Positions 54,849 through 63,451 of a stretch of DNA of 64,000 nt are shown piece by piece. The position numbers were made by a program, and so were the translations under genes. The notes under the pieces were generated by a model that saw only the letters and a list, made by a program, of their open reading frames with translations, searched no databases and was not told where the DNA came from. Numbering within the stretch: position 1 is the stretch's first letter; the number at the start of each line of letters is the position of its first letter. The stretch comes from Paractinoplanes polyasparticus. GTDB lineage: Bacteria; Actinomycetota; Actinomycetes; Mycobacteriales; Micromonosporaceae. The DNA is taken from the NCBI RefSeq assembly GCF_019710575.1, contig NZ_JAHWFK010000066.1, positions 1 to 64,000 of the forward strand. The letters are read 5' to 3'.

Positions 54849-57107
54849 TCAGTGGATCCGGGCGAGAGCCTGTGGATCGGCGTGCGTGCCGTCCCTCGCA
54901 GCGTCGTTGCCGGCCGGGCGTCCGGGGAGCAACCGGTCCAGCCATTCCGGCAGCCACCAGTTGGCCCGGCCCAGCAGCGTCATGGTCGCCGGTACCAGGA
55001 CCATCCGCACCACCGTGGCGTCGATGAAGATCGCGGTGGCGAGGCCGAGCCCGAACATCTTGGTCGACGGGTCGTCGGCGATGGCGAAGGACAGGAACAC
55101 CGCCACCATGATCAGGGCGGCCGAGGTGATCGTCCGGGCGGTGCCGGAGATGCCCTGCACGATCGCCTTGTGGTTGTCGCCGGTTCGCAGGTACTCCTCT
55201 CGCACGCGGGACAGGAGGAAAACCTCGTAGTCCATGGACAGGCCGAAGAGGATCGCGAAGAGGAACATGGGGATGAACGACACGATCGGTACCGTCGCCT
55301 CCAGCCCGATCAACGCGCCACCCCAGCCCCATTGGAACACCGCGACCAGCACGCCGTAAGCCGCGCCGATGCTCAGCAGGTTGAGCAGCACCGCTTTCAG
55401 CGGTACGAGCACCGACCGGAAGGCCAGCATCAGCAGCACGAACGACAGCGCCAGCACGGCGCCGATGAAGATCGGTAGGCGCTCGCTGGTGCGGCGACCC
55501 ACATCGGACAGACTGGCCGCCGCACCGCCGATGTGGGCGTTCGACGGGCCCTGCCCGACCGCGGTGGGGAGAACCTCGGCGCGCAGCCGGGCGACGGTAT
55601 CGGCCGTGGCCCGCTCCTGCGGTCCGGTGGTGGGGAACACCACAAGGGTCGCGATCCCGGTGGCCTGATCGACTCGCGCCGGCGCGACCGAGGCGATGCC
55701 GGGGTCCGCCGCGACCGCTCCTGCGACCCGGCCCGCCGATCCTGGATCGCCCGCGAGGTCGACAGCGATGATGAGGGGGCCGTTGGTGCCCGGGCCGAAC
55801 CCGTCGGCGATGAGGTCGTACGCTCGGCGCTCGGTGCGGCTTTCCGGAAGCGAGCCGTCGTCGGGCAGCCCGACGCGCAGGCCGAGGACGGGCAGCGTCG
55901 CGGCTAGTAGCAGCCCCGCCGCGCCGACCGTGTACGGCACCGGATGCCGGTTGACGTGCCCGATCCAGCGCTGCCAGCCGGACGCACGCGCGGCGCCCGC
56001 CGCCGCGGCCCGCCGCTGCCCGAGCCGGCCCCGGCCGAGCAGCCGACCCAGGGTCCCGGCCCGGGCCAGGCGTGAGCCGGCGACGCCGAGGAAGGCCGGC
56101 AGCAGCGTCACCGACGCAATGACCATGATCAGCACAACGATGGAGACCGCGATCCCGCCCATCGTCATGAACGGCACGTTCGAGACCGCCATGCCCAGGA
56201 TCGACACGACGACGGTGCCGCCGGCGAAGACGACGGGCCGCCCGGCCGTGGCCACCGCTTGCCCGGCCGCCTCGTGGGGCTCCAGCCCGAGCTTGAGGTA
56301 CTCGCGGTGCCGGACGAGCACGAACAGCGCGTAGTCGATGCCTACCCCCAGCCCGACCATGCTGCCGAGCACCGGGGCGAATGTCGGGATCTCGGTCACC
56401 CGCGCGAGCACCGTCATCGTGGCTACGCCGACGGTGAGGCCGAAGACCGCCATACCGATCGGTAGCGCGGCGGCGGTGAGCGAGCCGAACGCCAGGAACA
56501 GGATGGCGGCCGCGGCGAGGAGGCCGATGAGTTCGCCGGTGCCGCCGCCGGTGCCGGAGAAGGCGAAGAACAGGTCCCCGCCCATCTCGATGCGTAGCGG
56601 GATCTCGCTGCGCAGCCGGTCCCCGAGGTCGACGAGGGCGTCGAGGTCGTCGGCTGACAGCCGGCTCTGGTCGGGGTACTGCACGCGGACGACGGCGATC
56701 CGTCCGTCGGCCGACACCAGGCCGGCGCTGACCGCGGCGTCCGCGCCCCGGCCGAGCGCCCCTGCCGGGTCGCTGGTGTCCAGCACGTTCGGGAGTCGCC
56801 GTACCTCGGCCTGCAGCCACGTCAACGCGGCACGCGGCGGGCCGGCGTCGAAGAACGTTGCTCCGCTGTCGACGGGGGTGACGACCATCTGGGCGGTCAT
56901 CCCCTCCTGGCCGGTGCCGGCCCGCTCGATCAATTCCGCGGCCCGTTGAGAGTCAAGTCCGGGAGCGGTCATCGTGTCGGCCGTCCGGCCGCCGAAGGCG
57001 GTGGCGGCGAGGACTGCCAGCGCGGCGGCGAGCAACCACGCCGCGATCACCTGCCACGGATGTCGAGCGGCGCCGCCACCCAGTCGGGAAAGGGCCTTCG
57101 AGAGCAT
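54849..57107 (-). CDS. MMPL-family transporter
   Basis: A 752-residue RND-superfamily protein with 12 helices and two large extracytoplasmic loops. GLGVGIDYALFVLVRHREYL and GLSMDYEVFLLSRVREEYL contain the two Asp-Tyr proton-relay pairs. MMPL proteins export lipids or siderophores, or give drug resistance. ATG 57107 has GGAGG upstream. It diverges from a two-component system 175 bp away, which probably controls it. Confidence 0.95.
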   Translation of the reverse strand: MLSKALSRLGGGAARHPWQVIAAWLLAAALAVLAATAFGGRTADTMTAPGLDSQRAAELIERAGTGQEGMTAQMVVTPVDSGATFFDAGPPRAALTWLQAEVRRLPNVLDTSDPAGALGRGADAAVSAGLVSADGRIAVVRVQYPDQSRLSADDLDALVDLGDRLRSEIPLRIEMGGDLFFAFSGTGGGTGELIGLLAAAAILFLAFGSLTAAALPIGMAVFGLTVGVATMTVLARVTEIPTFAPVLGSMVGLGVGIDYALFVLVRHREYLKLGLEPHEAAGQAVATAGRPVVFAGGTVVVSILGMAVSNVPFMTMGGIAVSIVVLIMVIASVTLLPAFLGVAGSRLARAGTLGRLLGRGRLGQRRAAAAGAARASGWQRWIGHVNRHPVPYTVGAAGLLLAATLPVLGLRVGLPDDGSLPESRTERRAYDLIADGFGPGTNGPLIIAVDLAGDPGSAGRVAGAVAADPGIASVAPARVDQATGIATLVVFPTTGPQERATADTVARLRAEVLPTAVGQGPSNAHIGGAAASLSDVGRRTSERLPIFIGAVLALSFVLLMLAFRSVLVPLKAVLLNLLSIGAAYGVLVAVFQWGWGGALIGLEATVPIVSFIPMFLFAILFGLSMDYEVFLLSRVREEYLRTGDNHKAIVQGISGTARTITSAALIMVAVFLSFAIADDPSTKMFGLGLATAIFIDATVVRMVLVPATMTLLGRANWWLPEWLDRLLPGRPAGNDAARDGTHADPQALARIH

Positions 57108-57281
57108 GGGGTCCTCCAACCACCTCGTCGGCCGCCTTCGCACGACCGCCGATCACGAGAGTCGTCGCGGCGCCGCTTCCCGGCATCGGCCCGGGAGCCT
57201 CGGATCGGCCCGCCCCCGGACGGAGAGACGCCCCGTTCTTTCGGCCGATGCGCGGCGCCGTGGGCTCCCTAGGCTGAGACC

Positions 57282-58454
57282 GTGCTGCGAGACGACCTGC
57301 GAAACCTGTGGACCGCACCACGGCCGCCCGGCGTCCCCGGCCGGGTGTGGCGGGACTGGGCGCTGCTCGCCGCGGCCCTGAGCAGTGTGCTGCTGGAGAC
57401 CACGCTGCGGGAGAACGTCGTGTGGCGACCGATCGCGGCGGTGCTGGGCATCTGGCTGGCCGTCCTGCCGCTGTGGCGGCGGACCCGCCCGCTGGCGATG
57501 GTCGCGCTGGCCTTCGGCGCGGTGATCGCGCTCCAGGTGGCCACGCTGGTGGCGGCCCCGCGGGAGCCGATCGGACTGGACTCCAGCCTGGTGGTGCTCG
57601 TACTGGTGTATGCGTTGCCCCGGTGGGGATCGGGCCGGGAGATCGTGCTGGGGGTCCTGGTGATCCTGGCCGCGTTCGCGATCTCGGTCGTAACGGACGA
57701 CATCGGAGCCGGCGAGGGGATCGCGGCCCTCGTTTTCCTGTTCATGCCCACGGTGATCGGGGCGTCCGTGCGGTTCTGGGCGACCGCTCAGGAGCGGCAG
57801 CTCGAGCGGATGCGCTCCCATGAGCGGGAGCGGCTCGCCCGGGAGCTGCACGACACGGTGGCCCACCACGTCTCGGCCATGGTGATCCGCGCCCAGGCCG
57901 GCCGGGTGGTCGCCGGCGCCGACCCGGCCGCCGCTGTCGAGGCGCTGGAGGGCGTCGAGGAGGAGGGCGCGCGCACGCTGGAGGAGATGCGTGCCATGGT
58001 GGCGACCCTGCGCGACAGCGGCGCCGGCGCCGAGCTGGCGCCGGCGGCCGGCGTCGCCGACCTGGAGCGCCTGCTGCGCGGCCCGGCTGCCCGGCTCCGG
58101 GTGGACCTGCACCTCGACGGCGACCTGGACGGGCTGCCCCCGGCTGTGGGCGCGGCGGTCTACCGCATCGTGCAGGAGTCGGTGACCAACTCCATGCGGC
58201 ATGCGGTGGACGCGACCGAGGTCATGGTCCGGGTCACCGGAGAACCGCAGAGGGTGCGGGTGACGGTGCGAGACGACGGCGCGCGAGCCGGCCGCGGTCG
58301 TGACGGGTACGGTCTTGCCGGGCTGCGAGAGCGCGCTGCCCTGCTCGGCGGGGAGCTGAGCGCCGGACCGGGTACCGACCGGGGCTGGCATGTCGAGGCA
58401 GAGCTGCCGCGGGGGAGAGCGAACAACGGTGTCCATCCGCGTACTCGTCGCTGA
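57282..58454 (+). CDS. NarL-type sensor histidine kinase
   Basis: A 390-residue kinase with five or six N-terminal helices and little extracytoplasmic sequence, then HisKA_3 (ERLARELHDTVAHHVSAM, H190) and HATPase_c (YRIVQESVTNSMRHA, GYGLAGLRERAALLGG). Intramembrane-sensing kinases of this kind often respond to membrane-active compounds. GTG start at 57282. The response regulator gene starts inside its 3' end. Confidence 0.94.
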   Translation: MLRDDLRNLWTAPRPPGVPGRVWRDWALLAAALSSVLLETTLRENVVWRPIAAVLGIWLAVLPLWRRTRPLAMVALAFGAVIALQVATLVAAPREPIGLDSSLVVLVLVYALPRWGSGREIVLGVLVILAAFAISVVTDDIGAGEGIAALVFLFMPTVIGASVRFWATAQERQLERMRSHERERLARELHDTVAHHVSAMVIRAQAGRVVAGADPAAAVEALEGVEEEGARTLEEMRAMVATLRDSGAGAELAPAAGVADLERLLRGPAARLRVDLHLDGDLDGLPPAVGAAVYRIVQESVTNSMRHAVDATEVMVRVTGEPQRVRVTVRDDGARAGRGRDGYGLAGLRERAALLGGELSAGPGTDRGWHVEAELPRGRANNGVHPRTRR

Positions 58455-59091
58455 CGACCAGCCGGTCATCCGAACCGGGCTGCGCATCATGCTGAACGCC
58501 CAGCCCGATGTCGACGTGGTGGGTGAGGCAGCCGACGGGCGGGAAGCTGTCCGGCTGGCCCGGGACCTGCGACCCGACGTCTGCCTCTTCGACATCCGGA
58601 TGCCCGAGGTCGACGGGCTGCAAGCCACCCGGATGATCGCCGGTCCGGGCGTCGCCGACCCGATGGTCGTGGTCGTGATCACCACCTTCGATCTGGACGA
58701 GTACGTCTACGGCGCCCTGCGCGCCGGGGCACGCGGGTTCCTGCTCAAGGACGCGGGACCCGAGTTGCTCGTGCAGGCCGTACGGTCTGCCGCCGACGGC
58801 GAGGCGCTCATCGCGCCGAGCGTCACCGTGCGGCTGCTGCAGGCGTTCGCCGACGTACCGACCGGGCGTCCCGCCACTCAGCCGATCTCGCCGGTCACCG
58901 CCCGCGAGGAGGAGGTGCTGCTGGCCGTCGCTCAAGGGCTCACCAATGTCGAGATCGCCGATGCCCTGCACATCAGCCTGAGCACGGTCAAGACGCACCT
59001 GGCGAGCCTGATGGCCAAGCTCGGCGCCCGCAACCGCGTGGAGATCGCGATGTGGGCCTACGAGACCCGCCGGATCATCCCGGGCCCGTGA
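58429..59091 (+). CDS. NarL/LuxR-type response regulator
   Basis: A 220-residue regulator: receiver domain (VADDQPVIRTGLR; phosphoacceptor D55 in LFDIRMPE; K in FLLKDAG) and C-terminal LuxR HTH (TAREEEVLLAVAQGLTNVEIADALHIS, about 152-178). GTG 58429 has GGGGGAG upstream and overlaps the kinase gene by 26 bases. The divergent MMPL gene is the likely target. Confidence 0.95.
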   Translation: MSIRVLVADDQPVIRTGLRIMLNAQPDVDVVGEAADGREAVRLARDLRPDVCLFDIRMPEVDGLQATRMIAGPGVADPMVVVVITTFDLDEYVYGALRAGARGFLLKDAGPELLVQAVRSAADGEALIAPSVTVRLLQAFADVPTGRPATQPISPVTAREEEVLLAVAQGLTNVEIADALHISLSTVKTHLASLMAKLGARNRVEIAMWAYETRRIIPGP

Positions 59092-59138
59092 GCGGGTCTG
59101 CTGGGGCGTTCCGCTTGAGTGCGGTCGGCTTGAATGCC

Positions 59139-59174
59139 GATCACCGGGCCGGTCCCTGGACCGACCCGGTGATC
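59139..59174. terminator. Bidirectional terminator hairpin
   Basis: A 17-bp stem with one mismatch (59139-59155 with 59158-59174) between the convergent response regulator and the I36-like gene. Confidence 0.75.
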
Positions 59175-59193
59175 TCATGGCATTTAATTACCG

Positions 59194-60555
59194 TCAATAG
59201 GTGAACTTGATGGATTTAATCTTGTTGTCGAAGTTCCAGGATGCCAGATCATAGACAATACCTTCGTAGTACACCCAGTCAGAGGCTCCCGTGCAGTTGG
59301 CGCCGTCGTAGAAGGTGACGTCCAGGCGCGTACGGTTATTGAGGGAGCTGGTGGTGTCCTGGAAGGCGGCCGGCAGGTTGACGCATGTGTTCACCGGTGC
59401 CGCAGGTATGGTCAGGCGCTCGCCGGTGAATGCCGTGTTGGCGAACAGGCACAATTGCCGCTCCGCGTCCGGACACGGATCAGAAACCGGAGCCCGGAAT
59501 TGGACGGACTTAGTTTGGATGTTTACGGACGGTGTCGTCAGGTCGGCCACGGTCCGACCCGGAGCCACCGGGTACGCCCTACCCGTACAGCGAGCGCCTT
59601 GGAACAGCACGACTGTTTGGTTCGATAGCTGGTTCCGGACGGACAGGGGCACGGAGGTGATGTCGACGCACGAATTCGCGGCCTGTAGGGGGAAAACTTG
59701 AACCGCTCCGGAGTATCTCGTACCGGTGAACAGGCACAGGCCCTGCACCGCGGACCCGCACAAGCCGGTCCGAGGCAGGAACTTGACCGATCGGATCTGG
59801 TTGTCGAGGCCCACCCGGCCGAGGTCCGCATTATTTGACGACCCCTCGATCGTTGTCGAGGACCCGGTGCAGCCAGTGCCGGCGAAAAGGGCGACCTGCT
59901 GGGCAATCATGTTGTTGCGTACGGAACTGGTCTGACCCTGATACTCCGGCAGAAGGTCGACGCAGGCGTCGGCCGCGCGCAGACTGACGACCTGATAGTC
60001 GCCGCTGAAGCCTGGATCCGTGAACAGGCACAGGTACTGGCTTGGCTCGACACACGGGTCGGTGGGAAAACGAATCGGATCGAACCGGACCGACCTCAGC
60101 TGGTTGTCGAACCCCTGGATGCGAAGGTTGGGGTACCCGACGCCGCCGTCAACGAAATCCGCGGCTCCCGTGCAGCCGTCGCCCGGGAAAAGGTTGATCA
60201 GCTGATCCGTGCGATTGGTGATCGAGCTGATCGTACCCTTGAGTGAGGATTGGATGTCGATACACGTGCCCGCAGGTTGCGGCGTGAGAATCTGCGCCGC
60301 ACCACTACCGTCCAGATCCGCGTAGAGACACAGCTGCTTGGGGTCGCACACTGTATCCGGCGAAACTGCCGCAAGGGTTGCGTTCGCCGTGCTCGTCAGC
60401 TCGAGCCGCTCCTGGGCGGCAGGTGCGGATGGCGCAGGGTGTTGCTTGACGTCCGCGAAGGCGCCGTCGGCATTCATTGTCGCGACCAGTGTTGCGGCGA
60501 GAATAGCGACAACGAAACGGCCTGACTTTAATGCGCTGCGCGTTAGGCTGACCAT
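59194..60555 (-). CDS. Secreted four-repeat I36/crystallin-like protein
   Basis: A 453-residue exported protein. A signal peptide (to about FADV) precedes four cysteine-paired repeats of ~90 residues, each opening with a Cys-x5-LCL(Y/F) pattern (LCLYADLDGSG, LCLFTDPGFSG, LCLFTGTRYSG, LCLFANTAFTG), passing a CVDL/CIDI element and ending IRSVKF-like. The fold is that of peptidase-inhibitor I36 (SMI-type) and beta-gamma-crystallin proteins. It may inhibit proteases or bind calcium or glycans; the role is open. GC is somewhat lower than average here. Confidence 0.82.
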   Translation of the reverse strand: MVSLTRSALKSGRFVVAILAATLVATMNADGAFADVKQHPAPSAPAAQERLELTSTANATLAAVSPDTVCDPKQLCLYADLDGSGAAQILTPQPAGTCIDIQSSLKGTISSITNRTDQLINLFPGDGCTGAADFVDGGVGYPNLRIQGFDNQLRSVRFDPIRFPTDPCVEPSQYLCLFTDPGFSGDYQVVSLRAADACVDLLPEYQGQTSSVRNNMIAQQVALFAGTGCTGSSTTIEGSSNNADLGRVGLDNQIRSVKFLPRTGLCGSAVQGLCLFTGTRYSGAVQVFPLQAANSCVDITSVPLSVRNQLSNQTVVLFQGARCTGRAYPVAPGRTVADLTTPSVNIQTKSVQFRAPVSDPCPDAERQLCLFANTAFTGERLTIPAAPVNTCVNLPAAFQDTTSSLNNRTRLDVTFYDGANCTGASDWVYYEGIVYDLASWNFDNKIKSIKFTY

Positions 60556-60960
60556 GTAATGCCCCCGTCCGTTACAAATGCATGTACAACAATGCGGACT
60601 CAGCGTTCGAGCCGTCCCTCACCCCGTTGAGAGGAGCCTTTGCCACGATCCCTGGCCCAGGCGGAGCATAGACTAGCATAGATGCTTTGCTCAGCGTGTA
60701 CCCCAATAGTCGCCAATTAACAAAGGGCAATCAAGGGTGGTGGTCGAAGGGTTCGCCGGGAAGCCGCGTACACAGACTCGCTGATCCCTGCTTACCGCCG
60801 TTGGCCCGCGACGCGCGCCGCAGACCCACGGATCGCTGATTCACAGGCTGCTAAATGCGAACCGCGATCGTGTAATAGTCCCCGCGCGAGGAATCCCGCC
60901 CCGAAATTTCGTTGTTCCGTCTTTGCGCAAGACGCGCAGATAGGTATGGAACAACCGTCA
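60556..60960. other. About 400 bp without a convincing gene
   Basis: AT-richer in places. It should contain the promoter of the I36-like gene. Two copies of AGCATAGA lie ten bases apart at 60665-60682. The short open frames here lack codon bias or homology. Confidence 0.5.
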
Positions 60961-61151
60961 TGAACGATTACTCTCCTATCTGCCGCCGGTGTGGCTGCAC
61001 CGACCCCACCACGGGCCGTCGCTACGGTGACAACTGCCCACAGCTGGCAGACGATCCCGGCCACGCTCCTGATACTTCTCGATCCGCATCGGCCGTCAGC
61101 GTGTCCGCCGCGGAGGATTCCGCACCGCGGACGCTGCCGAGGCCCAATTAG
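60961..61151 (+). pseudogene. Remnant of the N-terminus of a tyrosine integrase (tentative)
   Basis: ATG 60961 opens a 62-residue frame beginning NDYSPICRRCGCTDPTTG and then RRYGDNCPQLADDPGHA. A CGC...GR.LG..CP.L pattern is found at the N-terminus of many actinobacterial element-borne tyrosine recombinases, where an HGxW motif normally follows. Here the sequence degenerates after DPGHA and stops. No catalytic domain follows. It suggests a decayed integrase; a small zinc-ribbon protein is the alternative. Confidence 0.4.
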
Positions 61152-61286
61152 GTCTGGATCATCGACCGCAAGCTGCGAATCGCCCGATTGGTCAGCCTGG
61201 CCAGGGCCTTTCGCCGATCGTGTTTGTCAGCCGGCCCCTGGTCGCGGGCGGCCGACGACGCGAGCCGCTCATGCGCTGCGATCGGT

Positions 61287-61694
61287 TCAGGCGCCGCGGG
61301 CGGGGGCGGCTGGCTCAGGCGGAGCGACTCGGGCGCTGTCCCTCCAGTCCATTTCGCCGAGCGACCCGGCCAACTCGGTGGCGGTGGGACGACGCCGGGG
61401 ATCGCCGGCCTCGGGCGCCATGTAGTGGGGAGTGCCGACGATCGCGTTGATGGTGGTGATCCTGGGAGTCTTGACGATTTGCTCGGCGAAGCCGACGGGC
61501 CGGACGTCGCCGCGACCCGGGTCGCTCACGATGCGGGCGACGCCGAAATCGGTGAGCCGCGCATCGAGTCGGTCGCCCTCCACTTGCAGCAGGACGTTAT
61601 CCGGTTTGAGGTCGCGGTGTATGACGCCGAGTTCATGCGCTGCGGCGAGTGCGGAAGCCACCTGATACCCGAGTCGAGCAGCTGACGAGTCCAT
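61287..61694 (-). pseudogene. Protein kinase fragment lacking N-lobe and part of C-lobe
   Basis: The frame contains the Ser/Thr kinase catalytic loop HRDLKPDNVLL, a DFG motif (LTDFGVARI) and the GTPHYMAPE activation segment end. It then jumps straight to AGDPRRRPTATELAGSL, which belongs to the final helix of the domain. About 100 residues between APE and that helix are missing, and so is the whole ATP-binding lobe with the Gly loop and Lys. The start region (SSAARLGYQVASALAAAHELG) is mid-domain. It cannot encode a working kinase. Confidence 0.8.
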
Positions 61695-61784
61695 CCGGCA
61701 GCACGTCCAAGGCGCGGGCGTCGGCCGCCGCTTTGATCAGCTCGCGTCGCCGCTCCAGCTCGCCGTCGGCCAGCCGAGCCTCGA

Positions 61785-62221
61785 TCACGCCAGTTCCTCC
61801 GCGATGTCGCGATATTTGAGCCCGCTCACGAGAAGCTGCATGACCTTGCGCTGGGTGGGCGGCAGCCGGCTCAGAACCTCGTTCACCCACGTGACCCCGG
61901 CGTAATTTTCGATGTCCTGGCCCGGATCCGGTCGGGCGGGCAGTTCGTCGATGGGGAACAGATCGGTGCGTTGGGCGTGGACACTTTCCCGGGTCCGGCC
62001 GATGCGGTTGCGTAATGCCGTGTGGGCGTACGCCTCGTGGTTGTCGATGCTGAACCAGCGTTGCCGAATCTCGATCATGATTTCGGCTGCGGCGTCTTCG
62101 GCATCGTGCAGGTTCCGCAGCGGCCCAGTCCTCGCTTGATCAGATCCGGATAGACGCGATCGAAGAAGGGGTCGAATGCCGAGTCCGGAAGACGTCCGGG
62201 GCCGTCCTCGGCGTCAGTCAC
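61785..62221 (-). pseudogene. Frameshifted ECF-type sigma factor gene
   Basis: From GTG 62221 the frame reads DAEDGPGRLPDSAFDPFFDR then VYPDLIKRGLG, a sigma region 2 opening. Near 62125 it must shift frame to continue as PLRNLHDAEDAAAEIMIEIR and on through LSRLPPTQRKVMQLLVSGLKYRDIAEELA (region 4, about 61785-61870), where a TGA stops it before the recognition helix is complete. Both the internal shift and the early stop indicate decay. A helical frame downstream (IEARLADGELERRRELIKAA) may be the start of its former partner gene, fused by deletion to the kinase fragment. Confidence 0.65.
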
Positions 62222-62316
62222 CCGCGTGTCTCCGATCATCGCCCGTGACGAACCGTCACCGAGTTCGAGCTGGGAGAGCCGCCCGGCGTGAAAGCTGTCG
62301 CCGGAAAGAGTGACGG

Positions 62317-62559
62317 CTACCGTGGCCCACCGCGAAGCGCGGCATACAACCCGGCGAGTCCGATCTCCAGCATCAGGCAGGCGGCGAGGGTGCTACCGCT
62401 GATCGTCAGGATGCCGATCGGATTGGCTTGCAGCAGGGCCGCGATCAAGGCCGCCACCGCGGCGAGAAGGGCCGCGAAGGCCAGGCCGCCGGCCACCACG
62501 AGGCAGCCGACGACCAGAGTGCGGGTGGTGGTTTCGTTGTTGGAAGAGCTCACCTTCAA
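62317..62559 (-). CDS. Small two-helix membrane protein, unknown
   Basis: An 80-residue frame (TTG 62559, or GTG two codons on). After a Ser/Thr/Asn-rich start come two hydrophobic segments, TLVVGCLVVAGGLAFAALLAAVAALIAALL (about 14-43) and GILTISGSTLAACLMLEIGLAGLYAAL (about 48-74). No family is recognised. It is kept because of its uninterrupted hydrophobic pattern. Confidence 0.5.
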   Translation of the reverse strand: MKVSSSNNETTTRTLVVGCLVVAGGLAFAALLAAVAALIAALLQANPIGILTISGSTLAACLMLEIGLAGLYAALRGGPR

Positions 62560-62868
62560 GATCGGCCAGCAAATTGGTATTCACTGGTAGTGAGTCCCGA
62601 GAGCGGTGACGCGTGAAAGGGCGGTCGAAACTGATCGGGATGGTGCAGGTACGTCGACTGCGCCGTGCCGGTGCTGCCCGGCCGGCGTGAGCGGTTGCGC
62701 CGCGGTGGCTGTCCGACCCGGCGGGAGGCGATCGCGGCCCGTGACGTGCTGCTTGGCGACGGCGATACGGCCGCCGCGGAGGGCTGGACGATACAACGCC
62801 GGCCACGCTGTTGGCTGACCACACGGACGAAGATCCGGCCGGCCACCCGGACCAGCACCCACCAAACG

Positions 62869-62908
62869 AAAAGCCCGAACCTACGCAAAGTAGGTTCGGG
62901 CTTTTTCG
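62869..62908 (-). terminator. Strong terminator downstream of the tRNA-Lys-like element
   Basis: A perfect 16-bp stem (62869-62884 with 62890-62905), loop GCAAA, with A-run and T-run flanks that work in both directions. It lies 26 bases beyond the tRNA 3' end, where a tRNA terminator is expected. Confidence 0.9.
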
Positions 62909-62930
62909 ATGTCCTGAGACATCACACTGT

Positions 62931-63006
62931 GCGCCGCGTAGGACTTGAACCTACAACCCGCGGATTAAGAGTCTGCGATCTTGAATATCGCGGGCTCTCG
63001 CGGCGT
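62931..63006 (-). tRNA. tRNA-Lys(CTT)-like, degenerate or 3'-half att remnant
   Basis: On the minus strand the T-arm GTAGG-TTCAAGT-CCTAC, anticodon loop CTCTTAA and 3' acceptor strand GCGGCGC are canonical for tRNA-Lys. A 5' strand ACGCCGC at 63006-63000 pairs at six of seven positions, and GAGC/GATC could make a poor D-stem. However U8, the D-loop GG and one anticodon-stem pair (GCAGA/TCCGC) are lost, and CCA is not encoded. It is either a pseudo-tRNA or the 3' half of a tRNA gene displaced by an integrating element. Confidence 0.55.
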
Positions 63007-63451
63007 GCCGCCAAGTGTCATTCCGGCAGGTGAAACCGCGGACGGTATGTCAGGTCATGCCATCGGGTGACGCACCATTCCGGGACTGCCTCGTCCCCCC
63101 ACGGTCCCCCATGGACCGGCTATGGAGGCCTGGGCCGTCGCGGCGGTCCAGGCCTCCCACGCTGTCCGGCTGTGACGTGAGCAGAGACCGGACCAGCGAG
63201 TGGCGGAGTGTGCGTGCCGTCCTGGATTCGCGTCGGGCCGGATTGGGGGACCGGCGGCGCCTAGGGTCTGGCAAGCGCCGACGACAGCCTCATCACATCC
63301 GAATCGTCGGGGAGTGTGCACGTGGGCTGGCCATCTCGTCGGGCGCGCTGGCTGTCGAGACTCTGCCTGCCGACGGCAGATATTTGACTACCCAAGGTGA
63401 GGTTCGCCCAGCGAGGCGGCGTCCGGATTTGCCGAGAAGATCGCGCGGCTC
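63007..63451. other. About 450 bp without a recognised gene
   Basis: Open frames occur on both strands but none has a ribosome-binding site, a domain or consistent codon bias. Composition falls from GC-rich to more mixed toward the right. Confidence 0.5.

Noticed and set aside
60792..61064. Minus-strand frame of 90 codons in the gap before the integrase stub
   Set aside because: No ribosome-binding site, no codon bias, and overlap with the more family-like plus-strand frame.
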